From assembly GCA_050734185.1 (NCBI GenBank), contig JBOHUE010000042.1, positions 1 through 9,241 on the forward strand: a stretch of DNA of 9,241 bases. The letters are read 5' to 3'. Below are positions 6,183-9,241 of this stretch, in pieces. A model generated the notes under the pieces. The model was not told the DNA's origin, did no database searches, and worked only from the letters and a program-made list of their open reading frames with translations. A program made the position numbers and the translations under genes. The first letter of the stretch is position 1. Every line of letters starts with the position of its first letter. Source of the stretch: JAFALX01 sp050734185. GTDB lineage: Bacteria > Chloroflexota > Dormibacteria > Aeolococcales > Aeolococcaceae.

Positions 6183-7064
6183 GTGAGCCAGTCGCCGAGC
6201 GAAGAACACGCGTCCTCTTCGCTCCTTAAGTATTCGTGGGCACATCACCACCTCGTCGCGCTCAAAGAAGCCGTGGACGTCTTCGAGAAAGGTGAGCCCG
6301 CAGTAATGAGGCCCGAGTTCAAGCCGAAGCGACCGGGATATGACTTCAGATTCCACGTGCTCCGGGTACCACAACGGAACGTCGCCCTCATGGCTGGTGA
6401 CGTTGTCGGCTGTTTGCGCGACGCGTTGGACCATCTGATCTACGAGTTGACGGTTCATTATTCCGGGATTCCCGACGAAGGCCACAAGACGGCGTGGCCG
6501 ATCTGCGAGTACCGTAACGACTGGGCTATGCGCTCATCGAAAGGTCGTATCAGTAAGCGTGCGGGAGAACGGAAGGTCCACGGTATCCACCCGAAGGCTC
6601 AGGCCATGGTGTACAGGCTGCAACCGTTCTATATGAAGCGCAGTCCGGGACCGCATCGACGACATCCGTTGTGGATACTGGACGAGCTTCGCAACATCGA
6701 CCGACACCGGCGCCTCAGCATTGTCGCGGCGACGAGTCAGGAGTTCGAGGTCATGGCTACCCGACACAATAGAGCGATTACTATCGTCCGCCGCGAGAGC
6801 CGGCGCGGCGCTCCCAAAGACGGCGCAGTAGTTGAACGCATCTGGCTTACACCGGGAGCTGTGCAGAGGGATATGACCGTGGAAGCGGTGCCGTCTTGCA
6901 AATTGGTAATTGACGAAACCAGTTCGGGTCAGTCTCGGGCGCCTCTCATGGAAACCATGGAGGCACTGGCGCGCCACGTGCGGACTGTGCTCGCCAATTT
7001 CCTTGATTTCGAGCCCGACTCGGTTCAGCAGTTCGTCAAAGGGGAGCCCTGGGTCGAGGTGTGA
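6183..7064 (+). CDS. Conserved protein of unknown function, 293 aa
   Basis: The protein resembles an uncharacterised family I know from actinobacterial genomes, with three conserved blocks. These are a helix GDVVGCLRDALDHLIYEL (72-89), the motif LQPF (146-149), and LWILDELRNIDRHRRLSI (163-180). It is predicted soluble, with no signal peptide. Two stretches fit an R-x4-H spacing: R79-H84 and R170-H175 (RNIDRH). That spacing is found in HEPN ribonucleases, but such a short pattern arises by chance and I do not assign the family on it. GTG 6183 is preceded by GAGGA (6172-6176) six bases away, supporting the start. The gene stands alone between transposon remnants, as is typical of island cargo. 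A defence or toxin role is possible but unproven. Confidence 0.75.
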   Translation: MSQSPSEEHASSSLLKYSWAHHHLVALKEAVDVFEKGEPAVMRPEFKPKRPGYDFRFHVLRVPQRNVALMAGDVVGCLRDALDHLIYELTVHYSGIPDEGHKTAWPICEYRNDWAMRSSKGRISKRAGERKVHGIHPKAQAMVYRLQPFYMKRSPGPHRRHPLWILDELRNIDRHRRLSIVAATSQEFEVMATRHNRAITIVRRESRRGAPKDGAVVERIWLTPGAVQRDMTVEAVPSCKLVIDETSSGQSRAPLMETMEALARHVRTVLANFLDFEPDSVQQFVKGEPWVEV

Positions 7065-7118
7065 ACCGCCCGGTTTCTTGGAGACTCCGGCTATAGACTC
7101 GCAGCCACGTAGCTGGGG

Positions 7119-7387
7119 TTGGCTGAGGTCATAGCACTCTTCGAACGCCCGAGGGATCGATGGTGCTCACGAACGACCGCGGCTTCAGTGACTGGACTCA
7201 GATCTTTGCCGACGCGGTGGTCGCCAGCGCGATCGTCGAACGACTGCTGCACAACGCCACCGTGATCATCACCGACGGCCACAGCTACCCCATACGTGCG
7301 TACCGCGACGACACGGTGGCAAGAGCCGCGCCAACGGAGGTGGAGCTACAGTCCGCTGGGCCTGCTCAAGCTGGTCATGCCTCGTGA
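7119..7387 (+). pseudogene. IstB-like (IS21-family helper ATPase), C-terminal remnant
   Basis: The frame from 7160 reads GSMVLTND, then FSDWTQIFADAVVASAIVER, then LLHNATVI and GHSYPIRAY. This is the C-terminal end of IstB, the AAA+ ATPase that assists IS21 transposition; the family norm is TSN-x-x-F-x-EW-x-x-x-F-x-D-x-x-x-A-x-A-x-x-DRLLH followed by GxSYR. Just upstream (about 7119-7148) another frame gives LAEVIALFER, matching the preceding family segment, so there is a frameshift near 7149. The Walker motifs and IstA are absent. The tail after about 7310 does not match the family clearly. The fragment cannot encode a working helper protein. Confidence 0.7.
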
Positions 7388-7684
7388 TCGAAACTGATCA
7401 GACTTCGTGAGCCCTACGTGCGTGGCGGCGGGTGCGGAGAAGCCACAGGAGCAAGAATTGACGGGATACGCAACGTGCGCAACAAAATGAGGCGCCCTAG
7501 TCTGACCGCCGTGATGCTCTCGAGGCCGCGAAGCTCACTCCACGCACCAAGGGCCTGTTATGTCAGCGAGATGCGGAGCACCAGGAGCAGCACAGCAACC
7601 TAATTGGCGCCTGAGCACCGCCTTGGCAACGCTCGAGACGTCCGTTCCCGACACGACGCTGCGGCCGGTGCCATCATTCGACGG
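7388..7684. other. Spacer with no recognisable gene
   Basis: No family-like protein can be read on either strand. The open frames are short and have no ribosome binding sites. It may contain the unrecognised end of the IS21 element and the promoter of the zinc-ribbon gene. Confidence 0.35.
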
Positions 7685-7972
7685 ATGCCTCGACGCAAGC
7701 ATGAATTCGTCTACGAGCGGCCCCGTGCCACTAAATGCCCGATCTGCAAGGGACGACAGGCAGCGAAGGTCGAGGGTGCTTGGGTCACATGCCCTCAATG
7801 CGGCGGCACGGGGAAGGTCATGACCACGCAGAGCTACACATTTGGACGCAGCTCCGGTTGCACGAATTGCGGCTGCATCATCCCGATGGTACTGATTGGC
7901 AGCGGCCTTCTGATCTGGGAGTCTTTGTCAAGTAGGGCGAGGACTTCCATATCAGAAGGAGGAGTTGACTGA
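7685..7972 (+). CDS. Small zinc-ribbon membrane protein, 95 aa
   Basis: I do not recognise a named family. A basic N-terminus (MPRRKHEF) is followed by two Cys pairs, CPIC (18-21) and CPQCGGTGK (36-44). The second resembles the CxxCxGxG repeat of DnaJ-type zinc fingers, so together they probably bind one zinc ion. Three more cysteines (C59, C62, C64) lie just before a hydrophobic segment, about 65-80 (IIPMVLIGSGLLIW), which probably anchors the protein in the membrane. The start at ATG 7685 is chosen because the upstream frame looks non-coding. The ribosome binding site is weak, so leaderless translation is possible. No co-directional neighbour lies close by. It could be a zinc-binding sensor or a chaperone-like adaptor, but no function is assigned. 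Confidence 0.6.
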   Translation: MPRRKHEFVYERPRATKCPICKGRQAAKVEGAWVTCPQCGGTGKVMTTQSYTFGRSSGCTNCGCIIPMVLIGSGLLIWESLSSRARTSISEGGVD

Positions 7973-8155
7973 CTCATCGGCGGCCGAGACGCGTTTTCGC
8001 CATCGAGCCATCGTGACTAATTCACCGTAGCGGCGATTCAATTCCTGGCAGGCGATATTGGCAGTGCCCCAGATCCGCACCGTTGAGGTGCGCGCTCGCC
8101 AGTAGCAGCGCCGTTTCGCACACGCCTGCAACGCGATCCAACGATTCACCCGACG
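7973..8155 (-). other. Possible remains of a minus-strand gene
   Basis: No intact gene is seen. Two minus-strand frames have a coding look. One reads SGESLDRVAGVCETALLLAS around 8070-8150 and stops at 8022. The other reads ACQELNRRYGELVTMARWRK around 8000-8060. They follow on from the small ORF that overlaps the protease stop, in different frames, as expected of one gene broken by frameshifts. Confidence 0.3.
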
Positions 8156-8281
8156 TCACGGCCGACGCGGTCGACGGACCCTTCGCAGCTCGGCTGCCTC
8201 AGTGGCAAGGCGCTTCATGGCTGCGTGCGAGTCGTGCTCGTGAGCCTCATGACCCGGTGCGTTGGCGTCGTCGCTTGCCAT
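8156..8281 (-). CDS. Tiny ORF coupled to the protease gene, 41 aa (possibly a decayed gene's start)
   Basis: The ATG at 8281-8279 overlaps the TAA of the M48 protease gene (TAATG), the usual arrangement for translational coupling. The 41-residue product is His/Asp/Glu-rich at the start (GHEAHEHDSHAAMKR) and Arg-rich at the end. The first 30 codons have GC-rich third positions and look coded. The Arg/Pro-rich end looks like frameshifted sequence. A coding-like continuation is seen in another frame after about 8183. I therefore suspect a frameshifted gene rather than a true 41-residue protein. Family unknown. Confidence 0.35.
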   Translation of the reverse strand: MASDDANAPGHEAHEHDSHAAMKRLATEAAELRRVRRPRRP

Positions 8282-9241
8282 TACTCCAGCGCCTCAAGGC
8301 GCAACTCGATCGGCGGGTGCGTCGCCGCTAAGACCTGCTCCCACCCGCTGCGACCGCCCTCGAACTCGCGGAGGTGCGCCAGCGCCTCACGCAACGCCTC
8401 GCCGTAGCCGGCACGGCGCGCGTCCTGATCCGCACCGTACTCGTAGTCGCGGCTGCGCTCAGCAACCAGCGGCTCGATCACGAGTCGGGTGAGCACCCAT
8501 GCCGGCCACAGCAGCACCAGCGCGATCAGCGCGACGATCCCCCGGAACCGGAGCAGCAGAACGGCCAGGTTGTACAGCAGCGCCAGCGGCAACGCTGCTG
8601 CGAAGACAAACCGCAGCCCTACTGTGTCGGCACGCGCCCAGTGCGACAGCTCGTGCGCCAGCACGCCGGCGAGCGGCTCGTCAGCCAGTTCGTCGAGCAG
8701 CGTGCGGCTGATGACGACGTGACGCACCGCCGCGTACGCGTTGCGACTGCCGTCGTCGGTGATCAGCAACGGCGGCAAGTTGGTGAGTTGCAGCCGCCGC
8801 CCCGCCTCCACCAACAGCGGCACCACCCGCTCGTACTCGCGCCGGCTCGCGCGCCGGTAGCCACGCAGCCGCAACGTCAGCGGCTCCGCGGCCACCATGA
8901 CGCCGAAGAACAGCACGGAGATCACCGCGCCGGCAGCGACACTGATGAGGACGCCTGGGCCGCTGAGAAACAGCGCCCCGATGAACCCGAGGATCGTCCC
9001 AACGCTGATGCCCAGGCCAGCCAGCAGGCCTGCAAGCCCGCCGAGGCCGCCGGCTACCAACCAGGCGACGAACGAGATCAGCGCCGCCCCCGCGAGGAAC
9101 ACTGTGGCGATGATGAGGAGTCCCCACAGGCCGGACCAGGCCGCGACGAGCGCGACAGACGCGGCTAGCCCCTGTCGGCCGATGCCGGCGCGCAGCCAGT
9201 CCGCGGCGGAACGGAAATGCGCGGGGCGGCCGCGCGTCAGC
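8281..9241 (-). CDS. M48-family membrane zinc metalloprotease (HtpX/Ste24-like), partial
   Basis: A membrane-embedded protease that probably degrades or processes damaged or specific membrane proteins. The visible 319 residues begin outside the window: the frame is open to base 9241 with no stop, so an apparent GTG at 9102 is not the true start. Hydrophobic segments are at about 27-45, 48-65, 68-90 and 95-118 of the visible part, with two more after the catalytic motif. The zinc site is HELSH (visible 196-200, bases 8641-8655), and the third ligand is probably Glu in SRDYEYGAD (about 263-271). The C-terminus ends THPPIELRLEALE, the family's usual tail. Being at the right edge beyond the IS debris, it probably belongs to the host backbone. 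Confidence 0.88.
   Translation of the reverse strand, partial: LTRGRPAHFRSAADWLRAGIGRQGLAASVALVAAWSGLWGLLIIATVFLAGAALISFVAWLVAGGLGGLAGLLAGLGISVGTILGFIGALFLSGPGVLISVAAGAVISVLFFGVMVAAEPLTLRLRGYRRASRREYERVVPLLVEAGRRLQLTNLPPLLITDDGSRNAYAAVRHVVISRTLLDELADEPLAGVLAHELSHWARADTVGLRFVFAAALPLALLYNLAVLLLRFRGIVALIALVLLWPAWVLTRLVIEPLVAERSRDYEYGADQDARRAGYGEALREALAHLREFEGGRSGWEQVLAATHPPIELRLEALE

Noticed and set aside
7066..7080. Possible terminator after the 293-residue gene (AACCGCCCGGTTTCTT)
   Set aside because: The stem is only 3-5 bp with almost no loop, too weak to call.
8374..9168. 264-residue plus-strand ORF
   Set aside because: It is a Gln/Arg-rich antisense shadow of the M48 protease, which has HELSH and a family-typical C-terminus.
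1..9241. CRISPR array or integrase gene
   Set aside because: No regularly spaced repeats and no recombinase-type protein were seen on either strand.

Overview
The window is high-GC bacterial DNA. Its GC-rich third codon positions, GTG starts and IS complement suggest an actinomycete-type chromosome (Actinomycetota, possibly Thermoleophilia). This placement is inferred, because no taxonomic marker gene is present.

Layout: positions 1-431 hold two nested, minus-strand insertion sequences. The start of an IS3-family element (1-127) sits inside the transposase gene of an IS1182/IS5-type element, whose outer end is near 431. A tRNA-Arg with anticodon CCT follows at 472-544. After about 340 bases without a convincing gene comes a four-gene plus-strand cluster (887-5648). 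It encodes a 630-residue membrane protein, a stand-alone RAMA-domain protein, an Eco57I-like adenine-N6 DNA methyltransferase, and a probable PD-(D/E)XK restriction endonuclease that overlaps the methyltransferase gene. From 5691 to about 7390 there is transposon debris: a frameshifted IS1595 (ISXO2-like) transposase tail and a frameshifted IstB (IS21) tail. Between them lie a small minus-strand ORF ending in a perfect hairpin and a 293-residue conserved protein of unknown function. A 95-residue zinc-ribbon protein with a membrane segment follows at 7685-7972. The right edge (8281-9241, minus strand, running off the window) is an M48 (HtpX/Ste24-like) membrane zinc protease. A very small ORF, possibly part of a decayed gene, overlaps its stop codon.

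Interpretation: this is an accessory island next to a tRNA gene, surrounded by IS remnants. Its cargo is a restriction-modification locus. The methyltransferase and endonuclease probably protect self DNA and cut unmodified foreign DNA. The RAMA protein is a likely modified-DNA or target-reading accessory, because this domain is normally fused to such enzymes. The membrane protein is the least understood member and may belong to the system or only be hitch-hiking. The M48 protease probably belongs to the chromosomal backbone beyond the island.
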